Of a stretch of 64,000 bases of DNA, positions 27,132 to 36,203 are shown one piece after another. The stretch comes from Actimicrobium sp047621665 (GTDB lineage Bacteria; Pseudomonadota; Gammaproteobacteria; Burkholderiales; Burkholderiaceae_D): contig JBLHMB010000005.1 in NCBI GenBank assembly GCA_047621665.1, positions 1-64,000 on the forward strand, read 5' to 3'. The notes below the pieces were generated by a model, which ran no database searches, was not told where the DNA came from, and saw nothing but the letters and a program-made list of their open reading frames with translations. Position numbers and translations under genes: made by a program. The stretch's first letter is position 1, and each line of letters starts with the position of its first letter.

Positions 27132-28351
27132 TACGGGAACTCCACGACGACACGGCGATTCGCTTTCAGGCAGTCTTGTTGCGCCGCCAGCGCCATGCCG
27201 GCACAGCGGGTTGGATCAGTGACCGGATTGCCGGCACCGAGACCTTCGGACTTGATCGCAACGCCAACCAGTCCGCGCACCAGAAAATACTGGCGCACCG
27301 CATCGGCCCGGTCTTGCGACAGGGACTGGTTAATCCGGTCCGGACCAATCTGGTCGGTATAGCCGAGCACATTGATCGCGCTGACGCCGGCATCACGGGC
27401 GTAAGCCACCAGCGCGTCGAGGCTTGCCATGCCGGCCGGAGACAAGTTGCTGCTGCCGAAGGCAAACAGCACGTCGGCCGGCAAAGTCGTGCGGGCCGCG
27501 ACCGGACAATTACGCACCGGGCAATGCGCATCGGTGCAATCGCCACCCCCGCTGCTGCCGGTACCGGTTCCCGGCGTAACGCTCGTGCAACCGCTGGCCG
27601 GACAATCCGGTGGCAGTGACGGATTAGCCGGCAGCGCGGCCGGATCGACCGGACGGCCGTTGTTGCCGCTACCGGGCAGCGAGACCGGGTCCTGCTCGAA
27701 CGCATCGGACTGCATCTGCAGCGTCACCTGACTGACCATCGGGATGCGACCCGCGGCGATCAGCTGCGTTGCAAAGGCATCGGTGCCGGAATCCTGCGCG
27801 GACAGATACGCCGCATAGAACGAGCGCACCAGCGGGATAGTTGGCGCATAGCCGTGCATGATCTGCAGCTTGATCAGATTGGCATCCTGAATACTCTGGC
27901 CGGACGCGCTACCGACGGCCGCGCCCTTGAAGGCCTGGCCACCGTTGGGAATGACGCGCTTGCCGTTCGGATTGGAGCCGGCCAGGCGATCGTCGTGCCA
28001 GTCGGCGAAGCTCTCGCGGGTCGGGTTTTGCAGCGTGATGCGGACGTTGGCGTCGACGTCGCCGTTGGCTTTGACGAGTGCGGCGGCTAGCTGGTCGGCG
28101 CTGGTGCCGCCGCCGTACAGCGGCACTAGCGCTTTCGCATACGCGTGACGGACAGCGGCCAGATCGGCGTGCTGCATGCTGCCGGCACGCGCCGCCATGA
28201 AGACCGCATGGTGCATCTGGTTGCGGGCGAAATACACCATGCCGTATTGCAGGATCGCCAGACCAAGCAGGGTGATCAGCGGCCCGATCACGGTGAACTC
28301 GACCATCGACAGGCCGCGCTGGCGGGAAGCAGAATAAAAAGGAAATGGCAT
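27131..28351 (-). CDS. TadE-like / OmpA-like fusion protein upstream of the RHS gene
   Basis: The product has 406 residues from MPFPFYSASRQRGLSMVEF. The N-terminus has a TadE/pilin-like segment (GLSMVEFTVIGPLITLLGLA and on to about residue 40) with the conserved Glu, one membrane helix and QMHHAVFMAARAGS. The middle is unassigned. A Gly/Ser/Pro linker leads to a C-terminal OmpA peptidoglycan-binding domain with VLFAFGSSNLS and GYTDQIGPDRINQSLSQDRA. This would anchor a membrane protein to the cell wall. Stop and RHS start overlap as TAATG. The start is uncertain: in-frame codons as far as a TTG at 28417 are possible, but the ATG at 28351 fits the TadE pattern best. Confidence 0.75.
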   Translation of the reverse strand: MPFPFYSASRQRGLSMVEFTVIGPLITLLGLAILQYGMVYFARNQMHHAVFMAARAGSMQHADLAAVRHAYAKALVPLYGGGTSADQLAAALVKANGDVDANVRITLQNPTRESFADWHDDRLAGSNPNGKRVIPNGGQAFKGAAVGSASGQSIQDANLIKLQIMHGYAPTIPLVRSFYAAYLSAQDSGTDAFATQLIAAGRIPMVSQVTLQMQSDAFEQDPVSLPGSGNNGRPVDPAALPANPSLPPDCPASGCTSVTPGTGTGSSGGGDCTDAHCPVRNCPVAARTTLPADVLFAFGSSNLSPAGMASLDALVAYARDAGVSAINVLGYTDQIGPDRINQSLSQDRADAVRQYFLVRGLVGVAIKSEGLGAGNPVTDPTRCAGMALAAQQDCLKANRRVVVEFP

Positions 28352-28506
28352 GACGGGCGACGCACGGGACGAATGGACAGGAAGCTCCATTTGCCATGTC
28401 ATCCAGTGAACGCACAATGACTTCCGGTGACGCTAGTTCTGGCCACCATTCGTGCTGATTGCTTTGAGAGAAACCCGCACGAAGATGTTGTGTAGCCGCC
28501 CCGTCG

Positions 28507-29286
28507 CTAGCCGATCAGGAAGTTTGTCGAGCGCGTTCCCGGCAGCGCGGCAGCAGCACCGGTTTCATCCTTCAAGGCCACGCCCGACAGCCGTCGCCGG
28601 AAGGCTTGCGTCAGCAGGTACTGCAACTTGTCAGCGGCCTCGTCATAGCGCAAGCCGGCCGGCCGCACGTTCGAAATGCAATTGCGATTGGCATCGGTCA
28701 TCCCGGCACGCGGTTGCCAGGTCAGGTACAAACCCATGCTGTCGGGCGCACTCAATCCGGGCCGCTCGCCGATCAGTACGACCACCATCTGCGCACCCAA
28801 CCGTTCAGCGATCTCGTCGCCGATAGCTACGCGGCCCTGTTCGACGATACACAGCGGCGCCACCGACCAGTTTTCGGCAGCGGCCCGCGCCAGTGCCAGC
28901 GCGAGGAACGGTGCGGCATTTTGCATGATCGCGTGCGCAGACAAGCCATCGGCAAGTACGAACGCGAGATCATGCTGGCCCGGCTGCAACTGCGCACGCG
29001 AGTCCGTATCAAGCTGGCGGCCCAGATCCGGCCGCTGCAAATACGTGAGGCGATCGGCCGCTGCGCTATGCAACAGCAGACAGGGCTGGCCGATGTCGTG
29101 CGCCAGCCGGGAGGCATCCAGTGCCAGATGCACGGCGTCGCGCGCTTGCGCATGCGCGAGCTGAAAAGCCAGGTGCGCGTTGGTCGGCAAGCTCACACCG
29201 GAACGCCCCAGCGCGATGCGGGCATCAGTGAACTGGCGCAGCGCCTGCCACGGATTGGTGGTCACGAGATCGGTGTGGTCGCTCAT
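28507..29286 (-). CDS. eutC: Ethanolamine ammonia-lyase small subunit
   Basis: The product has 259 residues. It carries EutC motifs TDARIALGRSGVSLPTN, AFVLADGLSAHAI, GDEIAERLGAQMVVVLIGER and RNCISNVRPAGL (the conserved CISN-R near the cobalamin site). With EutB it forms the adenosylcobalamin-dependent lyase that converts ethanolamine to acetaldehyde and ammonia. The ATG overlaps the eutB stop by four bases. No microcompartment shell genes are near, so the enzyme would work free in the cytoplasm. The gene ends the operon. Confidence 0.95.
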   Translation of the reverse strand: MSDHTDLVTTNPWQALRQFTDARIALGRSGVSLPTNAHLAFQLAHAQARDAVHLALDASRLAHDIGQPCLLLHSAAADRLTYLQRPDLGRQLDTDSRAQLQPGQHDLAFVLADGLSAHAIMQNAAPFLALALARAAAENWSVAPLCIVEQGRVAIGDEIAERLGAQMVVVLIGERPGLSAPDSMGLYLTWQPRAGMTDANRNCISNVRPAGLRYDEAADKLQYLLTQAFRRRLSGVALKDETGAAAALPGTRSTNFLIG

Positions 29287-30677
29287 CGTGCCAGCCTGGC
29301 CAGCGCCTGCCCGAATGCCGCAGGCAACTCCGGCGACGGCTGGCCGTCGCGGGTGATCTGCATGTGCTCGAGCCAGAGCGCGAACTCGGGGGCCGGCAGC
29401 AAACCCTGCGTACGACGCAAGTACAGCGCATCGTGGAACGAGGTGCTCTGATAATTGAGCATGATGTCGTCCGAGCCGGGGATGCCCATGACAAAGTTGC
29501 AGCCGGCGACGCCGAGCAAAGTCAGCAGCACATCCATGTCGTCCTGGTCGGCTTCGGCGTGATTGGTGTAGCAGACATCGCAACCCATCGGCAGCCCGAG
29601 CAGCTTGGCGCAAAAATGGTCTTCCAGTCCGGCGCGGATAATCTGCTTGCCGTCGTACAGATATTCGGGGCCGATAAAACCGACCACGCTGTTGACCAGC
29701 AGCGGCTTGAAATGACGCGCCACGCCATACGCGCGGGCTTCGCAGGTTTGCTGGTCGAGCCCGTGGTGCGCACCGGCCGACAGCGCGCTGCCCTGCCCGG
29801 TTTCGAAATACATCACGTTGTCGCCGACGGTTCCGCGCTGCAGCGACAGCGCCGCACTGCGTGCTTCGGCCAGCAGTTCCAGCGTGATGCCGAAGCTGTG
29901 GTTGGCCGCTTCGGTGCCGGCGATCGACTGAAATACCAGATCGACCGGCGCGCCGCGCTCGATCGCCGCGAGCGTGTTGGTCACATGCGTGAGTACGCAG
30001 GATTGGGTCGGGATCGCGTAGTGCCGGATGATCTCGTCCATCATCGTCACCAGCCGGATCACTTGCGGCACATTGTCGGAGGCCGGATTGATGCCGATGA
30101 CTGCGTCGCCGCTGCCGTACAGCAGGCCATCGAGCAAGCTGGCGGCAATACCGCTGGCGTCATCGGTAGGATGGTTCGGCTGCAGGCGCGTCGATAGACG
30201 TCCGGGCAAACCGAGCGTATTGCGAAAGGCGGTCACGACGCGGCATTTTTGTGCGACCAGAATCAGGTCCTGATTGCGCATCAGCTTCGACACCGCCGCC
30301 ACCATCTCAGGCGTGAGGCCGAGTGCCAGCGCGGTCAGCGCCGCATTGTCAGCGGTATCGCCCAGCAGCCAGTTGCGGAAGTCACCGACCGTCAGGTGAC
30401 GGACCGGCGCAAACGCTGCGGCATCATGGCTGTCGATGATCAGGCGCGTGACTGCATCGTCTTCGTACGGAATCAGCGCTTCATTGAGGAACGTCGATAA
30501 CGGCAAGTCGGCCAGCGCCATCTGGGCCAGTACGCGCTCTTCGGCACTCCCCGCGGCCACCCCGGCGAGCACGTCGCCGGAACGTGCCGGCGTGGCTTTG
30601 GCCATCAAGTCCTTGAGGTCGCGAAAGCCGGCCGTGACGTGGCCGGCAGTATGGGTGTAGCGATGCGTGTGCGTCAT
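29283..30677 (-). CDS. eutB: Ethanolamine ammonia-lyase large subunit
   Basis: The product has 464 residues, full length for EutB. Characteristic stretches are GSGDAVIGINPASDNV, FGITLELLAEA, YFETGQGSALSAGAHHG and PMGCDVCYTNHAEADQDDMD (substrate and cobalamin pocket). It is the catalytic subunit of the lyase. It sits between the permease and eutC with overlapping stop and start codons on both sides (TGATG and ATGA), a tightly coupled operon. No eutA reactivase is visible in this window. Confidence 0.96.
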   Translation of the reverse strand: MTHTHRYTHTAGHVTAGFRDLKDLMAKATPARSGDVLAGVAAGSAEERVLAQMALADLPLSTFLNEALIPYEDDAVTRLIIDSHDAAAFAPVRHLTVGDFRNWLLGDTADNAALTALALGLTPEMVAAVSKLMRNQDLILVAQKCRVVTAFRNTLGLPGRLSTRLQPNHPTDDASGIAASLLDGLLYGSGDAVIGINPASDNVPQVIRLVTMMDEIIRHYAIPTQSCVLTHVTNTLAAIERGAPVDLVFQSIAGTEAANHSFGITLELLAEARSAALSLQRGTVGDNVMYFETGQGSALSAGAHHGLDQQTCEARAYGVARHFKPLLVNSVVGFIGPEYLYDGKQIIRAGLEDHFCAKLLGLPMGCDVCYTNHAEADQDDMDVLLTLLGVAGCNFVMGIPGSDDIMLNYQSTSFHDALYLRRTQGLLPAPEFALWLEHMQITRDGQPSPELPAAFGQALARLAR

Positions 30678-32062
30678 CAGCGCTCTCCGGCCAGCGCGAT
30701 CGCCTCGGCGCGCTGGCGGCCGGTCAGCCGGAAATAGCCGTAACCGAGCAACAGGAACAACACGAAGATGGCGAAGATCAGCGGGTTATAAAAGATCATC
30801 GTGCCCAGGCAGACCACGGCACCGAACAGCGCAAAGGCCGGGAAGTACGGGTAGAACGGCGCGCGGAATGGCCGCACCATGTCCGGTTCGAGCTGGCGCA
30901 AACGGAACAGGCTGAGCATGCTCAGGATATACATCACGATCGCGCCGAATACCGCCATCGTGACGATGTTGGCAGTCAGCGTCTGGCCACCGATCTTGAT
31001 CAGCTCATCGCTGAAAATAGCGGCGATACCGATGACGCCGCCGGCCAGGATGGCACGATGCGGGGTCTGGAAGCGCGGATGCACACCGGCGAAATAGGAC
31101 GGCAGGTAGGCTTCCCGCGCGAGCGCAAAGATCTGCCGCGAGTAGCCGAGAATGATGCCGTGGAACGACGCCACCAGTCCGAACAGGCCGAGCCAAACCA
31201 GCATGTGCAGCCAGCCGCTGTTGTCGCCGACGATCATTTTCATCGCTTGCGGCAAGGGATCGTTGATGTTGGCCAGCTTGGTCCAGTCGCCCGCGCCGCC
31301 GGCAAATACCATCACGCCGATGGCCAGCACCACCAGCGTCAGGATGCCGGTGATGTAGGCAATCGGGATCGAGCGGCGCGGGTCTTTGGCTTCTTCGGCC
31401 GCCATCGCCACCCCTTCTATCGCCAGGAAAAACCAGATCGCAAACGGGATCGCGGCAAACATGCCGGGCACCGACGCGAGGCTGAAACTGTTGCTGCCGG
31501 ACCAGCCGCCTTTCGTGAAATTGGCCAGTGAGAATCCCGGTGCGACCACGCCCATAAAGACCAGCAGTTCGAAGATCGCCAGCAACGTCACCGCCAGCTC
31601 GAACGTGGCGGCAATCTGCACGCCGACGATGTTGAGCGTCATGAAGATCAGGTAGGCGCCGAGCGCGGCCATCTTCGGATCGAGCTCAGGGAATTGCACA
31701 TTCAGATAGGCACCGATAGCCAGCGCGATGGCCGGTGGGGCGAAGACAAATTCGATCAGCGTCGCGGCACCGGCAAGATAACCGCCGGTGGGTCCGAACG
31801 CCCGCTTGCTGTAGGCAAACGGACCGCCGGCATGCGGGATCGAGGTGGTCAGTTCGGTGAAGCTGAAGATGAAGGTGGCATACATCGCCGCGACGAAGAT
31901 CGAGGTGATTGTAAAGCCGAGCGTGCCGGCGCTGGCCCAGCCATAGCTCCAGCCGAAGTACTCGCCGGAGATCACGAGGCCGACCGCGATGCCCCAGAGC
32001 TGCAGCGTTCCCAGTACCGGTTTGAGAAGGTGGGGTTTACCTGCTGCGGGATTGGGTTTCAT
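30677..32062 (-). CDS. eat: Ethanolamine permease (APC family)
   Basis: The product has 461 residues with about twelve membrane helices. The start MKPNPAAGKPHLLKPVLGTL, then GLVISGEYFGWSYGWASAGT, is typical of the Eat permease, and FTELTTSIPHAGGPFAYSKR holds the APC substrate motif. AGGAA precedes the ATG at 32062. It imports ethanolamine for EutBC, whose genes follow without a gap. No cobalamin riboswitch can be made out in the 236 bases upstream. Confidence 0.93.
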   Translation of the reverse strand: MKPNPAAGKPHLLKPVLGTLQLWGIAVGLVISGEYFGWSYGWASAGTLGFTITSIFVAAMYATFIFSFTELTTSIPHAGGPFAYSKRAFGPTGGYLAGAATLIEFVFAPPAIALAIGAYLNVQFPELDPKMAALGAYLIFMTLNIVGVQIAATFELAVTLLAIFELLVFMGVVAPGFSLANFTKGGWSGSNSFSLASVPGMFAAIPFAIWFFLAIEGVAMAAEEAKDPRRSIPIAYITGILTLVVLAIGVMVFAGGAGDWTKLANINDPLPQAMKMIVGDNSGWLHMLVWLGLFGLVASFHGIILGYSRQIFALAREAYLPSYFAGVHPRFQTPHRAILAGGVIGIAAIFSDELIKIGGQTLTANIVTMAVFGAIVMYILSMLSLFRLRQLEPDMVRPFRAPFYPYFPAFALFGAVVCLGTMIFYNPLIFAIFVLFLLLGYGYFRLTGRQRAEAIALAGER

Positions 32063-32298
32063 GGTGGGTTCCTGTGTGGTCGACGACAGCGCACGGGTGC
32101 CCGACGGATGACGGGGCAAGCGCGCGCGGACTCGAGACTATACCGGTCGATGGCCGCGACGCAATAGCCAATCCGGCCGGTAGTGGAAATAACCCCGTTT
32201 GCTTCGCGCTCTCCTACAACCGATTCGGTTACCGTCTTATGGCCGCTCGACATCAAAACCGCTATCCTCTCGGTCTCATTGCCATCAGAAAAGCCACC

Positions 32299-32631
32299 AT
32301 GAACAGTTCTTCACTCCCCGGCACCGCGCTGCTGGTCGCCGTGTTCGCGACCTCACTCGCCGGCTGCAGCAACGACATCGTGCCGGAGCTGCACAAAAAA
32401 AATTCATCCAAGTCAGTGGCGCTGCCGGCCTCTGAAATACCGCCGCAGCCAGCCAGCATGGCTCCGCAACCGGCCAAGCCGAAACAGCCGATGGCCGCCG
32501 ATAGCGGCAATGCAAACGGCCCGTCGCAGGCGAATCCGCGTATGCTCATTCCGGCGCAGGAATCCGCCACCATGCCATTACCGGGGCAAGCAGGTGACCA
32601 TTCAACACCGGTACCGATCAGTAAGAAATGA
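32299..32631 (+). CDS. Small Pro/Ala-rich lipoprotein
   Basis: The product has 110 residues. The signal peptide ends in the lipobox LAGC (near residue 23), followed by SNDIVPELHKKNSSKS and a Pro-, Ala- and Gln-rich tail (PPQPASMAPQPAKPKQPMA) that should be disordered. No family is recognised. It faces divergently from the ethanolamine operon. It is probably an envelope lipoprotein of unknown role. Confidence 0.6.
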   Translation: MNSSSLPGTALLVAVFATSLAGCSNDIVPELHKKNSSKSVALPASEIPPQPASMAPQPAKPKQPMAADSGNANGPSQANPRMLIPAQESATMPLPGQAGDHSTPVPISKK

Positions 32632-32680
32632 TGACCGACGGGCATACACTGTCGGCATCGATCTCCCAGGAGTAGCCAGC

Positions 32681-32863
32681 ATGCCCAAATCCAAAGTCCC
32701 TCAGCCCGACGAAATCGAAATCGACGGCGACGACGAAGTACTTGCCGAGTTCGAAACCCGCAACCAAATGGAGCCGGATTCGGAGCGCTGGCACTCGCTC
32801 GACAAGGATGATCCGAGCGACGAACTCGAGCAATTCGATCCGGCGCCGCCCGAAGGACGCTAG
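32681..32863 (+). CDS. Small acidic protein of unknown function
   Basis: The product has 60 residues, very acidic (MPKSKVPQPDEIEIDGDDEV, EPDSERWHSLDKDDPSDELE) and with no Cys, signal peptide or membrane segment. AGGAG lies about nine bases before the ATG. The composition and strong ribosome binding site support a real gene. No function can be assigned. Confidence 0.55.
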   Translation: MPKSKVPQPDEIEIDGDDEVLAEFETRNQMEPDSERWHSLDKDDPSDELEQFDPAPPEGR

Positions 32864-33025
32864 GAAGCGTTGCGGCCAGCGGCCAGCGCCGGATCGCTGG
32901 CCCCCTTCGTCATCGCGCTCAGGCGCGATAACGGCAATACACTGGCATCGGGCCAACGGACACTTCGTTGCCCAAAGATGACCGTGGTAAGTTCGAGTAA
33001 GTTATGGGTCGGCGCGGGTTACTGA

Positions 33026-33050
33026 CCGATCCGATCCGATCCGATCCGAT
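33026..33050. repeat. Five tandem CCGAT units
   Basis: Five perfect copies of the pentamer CCGAT end 44 bases before the start of the acyl-CoA synthetase gene. The unit is not a multiple of three. If translation began at the in-frame upstream ATG at 33004, a change in copy number would shift the frame. It could otherwise alter promoter spacing. Confidence 0.8.
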
Positions 33051-33093
33051 CCGTTACGTCGCTGTCACTTACTCCCACCGGACAATCTCATCC

Positions 33094-34665
33094 ATGACTA
33101 TTGCTCAATTGCTGGACCAGGATTTCGACACCATTCCGGTACTGATTCGCCACCACGCCAGCGTGCAACCGCAACAGATCGCCTTACGCGATGCCGAAAG
33201 TGCGCTGGACTACGCGGCCGTCGACGGCTGGATGGACCGCATTGCTGCAGCCTTGCAGCGTGACGGGATCGCGCCGCGTCAGGTGGTTGCGCTGTGCGCC
33301 GCCAATTCGATCGAGTATGCACTGGTCTTTCTGGGCTGCCTGCGCGCCGGCATTGCGGTCGCGCCACTGGCACCGGGTGCCGGTGCCGGGGCACTGACGG
33401 CGATGCTGCAGGATGCCGGCGCACAGTTGGTCTTCGTCGATACCGACGCCGGCAGCACGCTGGACCAGGCCAGTACGCCAGTGACCATGCCGCGCCTGGC
33501 ACTGGACCGGCTGGCCGACTGGGCTGAACCGGTCGGCAGCATGCCGGAGCCGGTCACGGCACAACCCGACTGGCCCTTCAATATTATTTATTCGTCGGGC
33601 ACGACCGGTACGCCGAAGGGCATTGTCCAGTCCAATGCAATGCGCTGGTCGCATGTCCATCGGGCCACGCTGTCGGGCTACGGACCGCAGGCCGTCACGC
33701 TGCTATCCACGCCGCTGTATTCGAACACCACGCTGGTGTGTTTTCTGCCGTCGCTGGCACTGGGCGGCTGCGTCGTACTGATGCCGAAATTCGATGTCGC
33801 CACCTATCTGGCGCTGGCCGCCCGGTATCGCGTCACGCACACGATGCTGGTGCCGGTGCAATACCAGCGCATCATGGCGTACCCGGATTTCGACCAGGTC
33901 GATCTGAGCGCCTTTCACATGAAGTTCTGCACCAGCGCGCCCTTCGCCGCGGCACTCAAGGCCGATATCCTGCGTCGCTGGCCGGGTGGACTAATCGAGT
34001 ACTACGGCATGACCGAGGGCGGCGGGACCTGCATGCTGGCCGCGCACGAACATCCGGACAAACTGCACACGGTCGGCCAGCCGGCACCGGATCACGATAT
34101 CCGCCTGATTGACGACGATGGCATCGAGATCGCGCACGGCGAGACCGGCGAAGTGGTCGGCCATTCGCCAGCCATGATGACCGGTTATTTCGGCCAGCCG
34201 AAAAAGACTGCTGAAGCCGAATGGTTCGCCCCGGACGGTCGCCGCTTCATCCGCACCGGTGACCTTGGACGCTTCGACGACGAGGGTTTCCTGACGCTGC
34301 TGGACCGTAAAAAGGACATGATTATTTCGGGCGGATTCAATCTTTATCCGAGTGACCTCGAAAGCGTGCTGCGCCAGCATCCCGGCATTGCCGACGTCGC
34401 CGTCGCCGGTGTGCCGTCAGAGCGCTGGGGCGAGACGCCGGTGGCTTTTGTGGTGCTCAGGAACGAGGCAACCGATTCAGAAGAACAGTTGCTGGCGTGG
34501 ATCAACGCACGCGTCGGCAAGATGCAGCGACTGGCTGCCGTGGAACTGGTGACGGAATTGCCGCGCAGTGCGATCGGTAAAGTACTCAAGCGGGAGCTAC
34601 GCGATCACTTCGCCAGCAAAGCCGCGATGTTGACTGCAGCAAACAAGATTGAACCTCAGGCATGA
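33094..34665 (+). CDS. AMP-dependent acyl-CoA synthetase / acid-CoA ligase
   Basis: The product has 523 residues of the ANL superfamily. The P-loop is YSSGTTGTPKGIVQ, followed by YYGMTEGGG, TGDLGRFDDEGFLTLLDRKK, DMIISGGFNLYPSDLE (hinge) and the C-terminal catalytic Lys in LPRSAIGKVLKRELR. It activates a carboxylic acid as adenylate and transfers it to CoA in the cytoplasm. The acid is not predictable; the close order of motifs resembles medium-chain and aryl ligases. The ATG at 33094 is chosen because homology begins there; its ribosome binding site is weak. It stands alone. Confidence 0.88.
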   Translation: MTIAQLLDQDFDTIPVLIRHHASVQPQQIALRDAESALDYAAVDGWMDRIAAALQRDGIAPRQVVALCAANSIEYALVFLGCLRAGIAVAPLAPGAGAGALTAMLQDAGAQLVFVDTDAGSTLDQASTPVTMPRLALDRLADWAEPVGSMPEPVTAQPDWPFNIIYSSGTTGTPKGIVQSNAMRWSHVHRATLSGYGPQAVTLLSTPLYSNTTLVCFLPSLALGGCVVLMPKFDVATYLALAARYRVTHTMLVPVQYQRIMAYPDFDQVDLSAFHMKFCTSAPFAAALKADILRRWPGGLIEYYGMTEGGGTCMLAAHEHPDKLHTVGQPAPDHDIRLIDDDGIEIAHGETGEVVGHSPAMMTGYFGQPKKTAEAEWFAPDGRRFIRTGDLGRFDDEGFLTLLDRKKDMIISGGFNLYPSDLESVLRQHPGIADVAVAGVPSERWGETPVAFVVLRNEATDSEEQLLAWINARVGKMQRLAAVELVTELPRSAIGKVLKRELRDHFASKAAMLTAANKIEPQA

Positions 34666-34702
34666 AAAATCATCCTATTGGAAACATTAATGGAAACCAA
34701 TC

Positions 34703-35053
34703 ATGCTGAAATTCATAGCAAAGTGGAAATTTTTACCCGCTGCCTTGTTCGCCCTGTCCTTCGCCGGCTGCGCCGTCGTTCCGTATCAGTCCTCCGGTTA
34801 TGCCGGCACCGGCAGCACGTATTACCAGACGCCGTACGGCTACAACAATAATGCGTACGGCAATTACACCAGCTCCCCTTACGGCTCGTTCGGCACATCC
34901 GGCATTGGTATCGGACTGCAATATTACGGCGGTGGCGGTCGCAGCCATGGCTATCGGGGTGGTCACCACAACCGCTCCGGCGCCTTTCACCGTGGCGGAC
35001 GAGGTGGTCACACCAGCGGGCGCGGCAGCCGGGGCGGGCATCGCGGACGCTAA
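34703..35053 (+). CDS. Gly/Tyr/His-rich small lipoprotein
   Basis: The product has 116 residues. The lipobox FAGC (near residue 23) follows a hydrophobic signal. The mature part is low complexity: YYQTPYGYNNNAYGNYTSSP, then a Gly-Arg-His tail (GGRGGHTSGRGSRGGHRGR). Such envelope proteins are common in Burkholderiales and have no known function. It is probably disordered at the surface or in the periplasm. Confidence 0.6.
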   Translation: MLKFIAKWKFLPAALFALSFAGCAVVPYQSSGYAGTGSTYYQTPYGYNNNAYGNYTSSPYGSFGTSGIGIGLQYYGGGGRSHGYRGGHHNRSGAFHRGGRGGHTSGRGSRGGHRGR

Positions 35054-35210
35054 CCAGGATTCCTGCGTTACCCATCAGCCCCCTATAATAGTGCTCAAAA
35101 ATCCAGGCTACCTGTGCGATCAGTTCAACCCCGATTATGTTGAGCAATGCGCTCCCGGGTAAGAACGTACCAAGTGGCCAACCAGTGTCCAACGAGAGGA
35201 TAGAAGCACC

Positions 35211-36203
35211 ATGCCGGCTCTACAAACCTGCCCCATTCCTGCTGACGAACCAGAACGCATGGCACGACTGCGCTCTTTTGAGATTCTCGATACCCCACCG
35301 GAAATCGAGTTCGATGCACTGACCCGCGTCGTCGCCCATGCGTTCGACATGTCGGTTGCTGTGATTGCATTGATGGACAGCAACCGGCTCTGGTTCAAGT
35401 CCAAAGTGGGACTGGAAGTGCCCGAGCTGGACCGGAAAATCGCTTTTTGTGCGCATGCCATCATGTCGCCCAATACGCCTCTGGTCATCGAGGATCTGAA
35501 AGCCGACCAGCGCTTTGACATTAACCCGCTGGTCAGCAATTCTCCCCATTTACGCTTCTATGCCGGCGCTCCGCTGGTCGATGATAGCGGTCATGCCCTC
35601 GGCACGATCGCCGTGATCGATACCCGGCCGCGCACGTTCAATGACACGCAAAAACAGATCCTGATGGATTGTTCGAGGCTGGTGATGACGGCGCTGCAGG
35701 GACGCCGCCGTGCGCTGGTGCTGGAGCGACTGGCGATGACGGATTACCTGACCGGGTTACCTAACCGGGCTCAGTTTGATCAGGTACTGACAACAGAAAT
35801 GAGTCATGCAATGCGCTCTGGCAAGACGTTTAGCCTGCTCTGCCTGGACCTTGACGGCTTCAAAGCAGTCAATGACGAGTTCGGCCACGCTGCCGGCGAT
35901 GAAGTGCTGTGTGAAGTCGCGCAACGGATGCTGCGACAAGTACGCCAGAGCGATACGCTGGCCCGTCTTGGTGGCGATGAATTCGCCATCATCACGCGCG
36001 ATAACGATGGCGAGTCGGTCGCTGTCCTGGCGCAACGGCTGATGGATGCAATCAGTCAGCCGATCCGGCTATCCAGTGGCGGCGCGGTCACGCTGGGCAT
36101 TTCAGTCGGGATTGCACCCTACACGAGCGATGTCACGTCGGCGCACCTGCTGCTGGCGCGCGCCGACAAAGCCCTCTACAGCATCAAGAATCGACTGCGC
36201 TGA
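35211..36203 (+). CDS. Diguanylate cyclase with N-terminal GAF domain
   Basis: The product has 330 residues. The N-terminal 165 residues are a GAF sensor (RLRSFEILDTPPEIEFDAL, DRKIAFCAHAIM, FYAGAPLVDDSGHALGTIAV). The C-terminal GGDEF domain has LTGLPNRAQFD and the intact active site RLGGDEFAII. An RQSD inhibitory site lies five residues before GGDEF, so it can be product-inhibited. It makes c-di-GMP in the cytoplasm in response to an unknown ligand or light, and may act with the HD-GYP regulator elsewhere in the window. Its last 20 bases overlap the convergent cupin gene. Confidence 0.9.
   Translation: MPALQTCPIPADEPERMARLRSFEILDTPPEIEFDALTRVVAHAFDMSVAVIALMDSNRLWFKSKVGLEVPELDRKIAFCAHAIMSPNTPLVIEDLKADQRFDINPLVSNSPHLRFYAGAPLVDDSGHALGTIAVIDTRPRTFNDTQKQILMDCSRLVMTALQGRRRALVLERLAMTDYLTGLPNRAQFDQVLTTEMSHAMRSGKTFSLLCLDLDGFKAVNDEFGHAAGDEVLCEVAQRMLRQVRQSDTLARLGGDEFAIITRDNDGESVAVLAQRLMDAISQPIRLSSGGAVTLGISVGIAPYTSDVTSAHLLLARADKALYSIKNRLR

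Noticed and set aside
28507..32062. Ethanolamine microcompartment locus
   Set aside because: No shell protein, eutA, eutE or eutG-like gene is present on either side.
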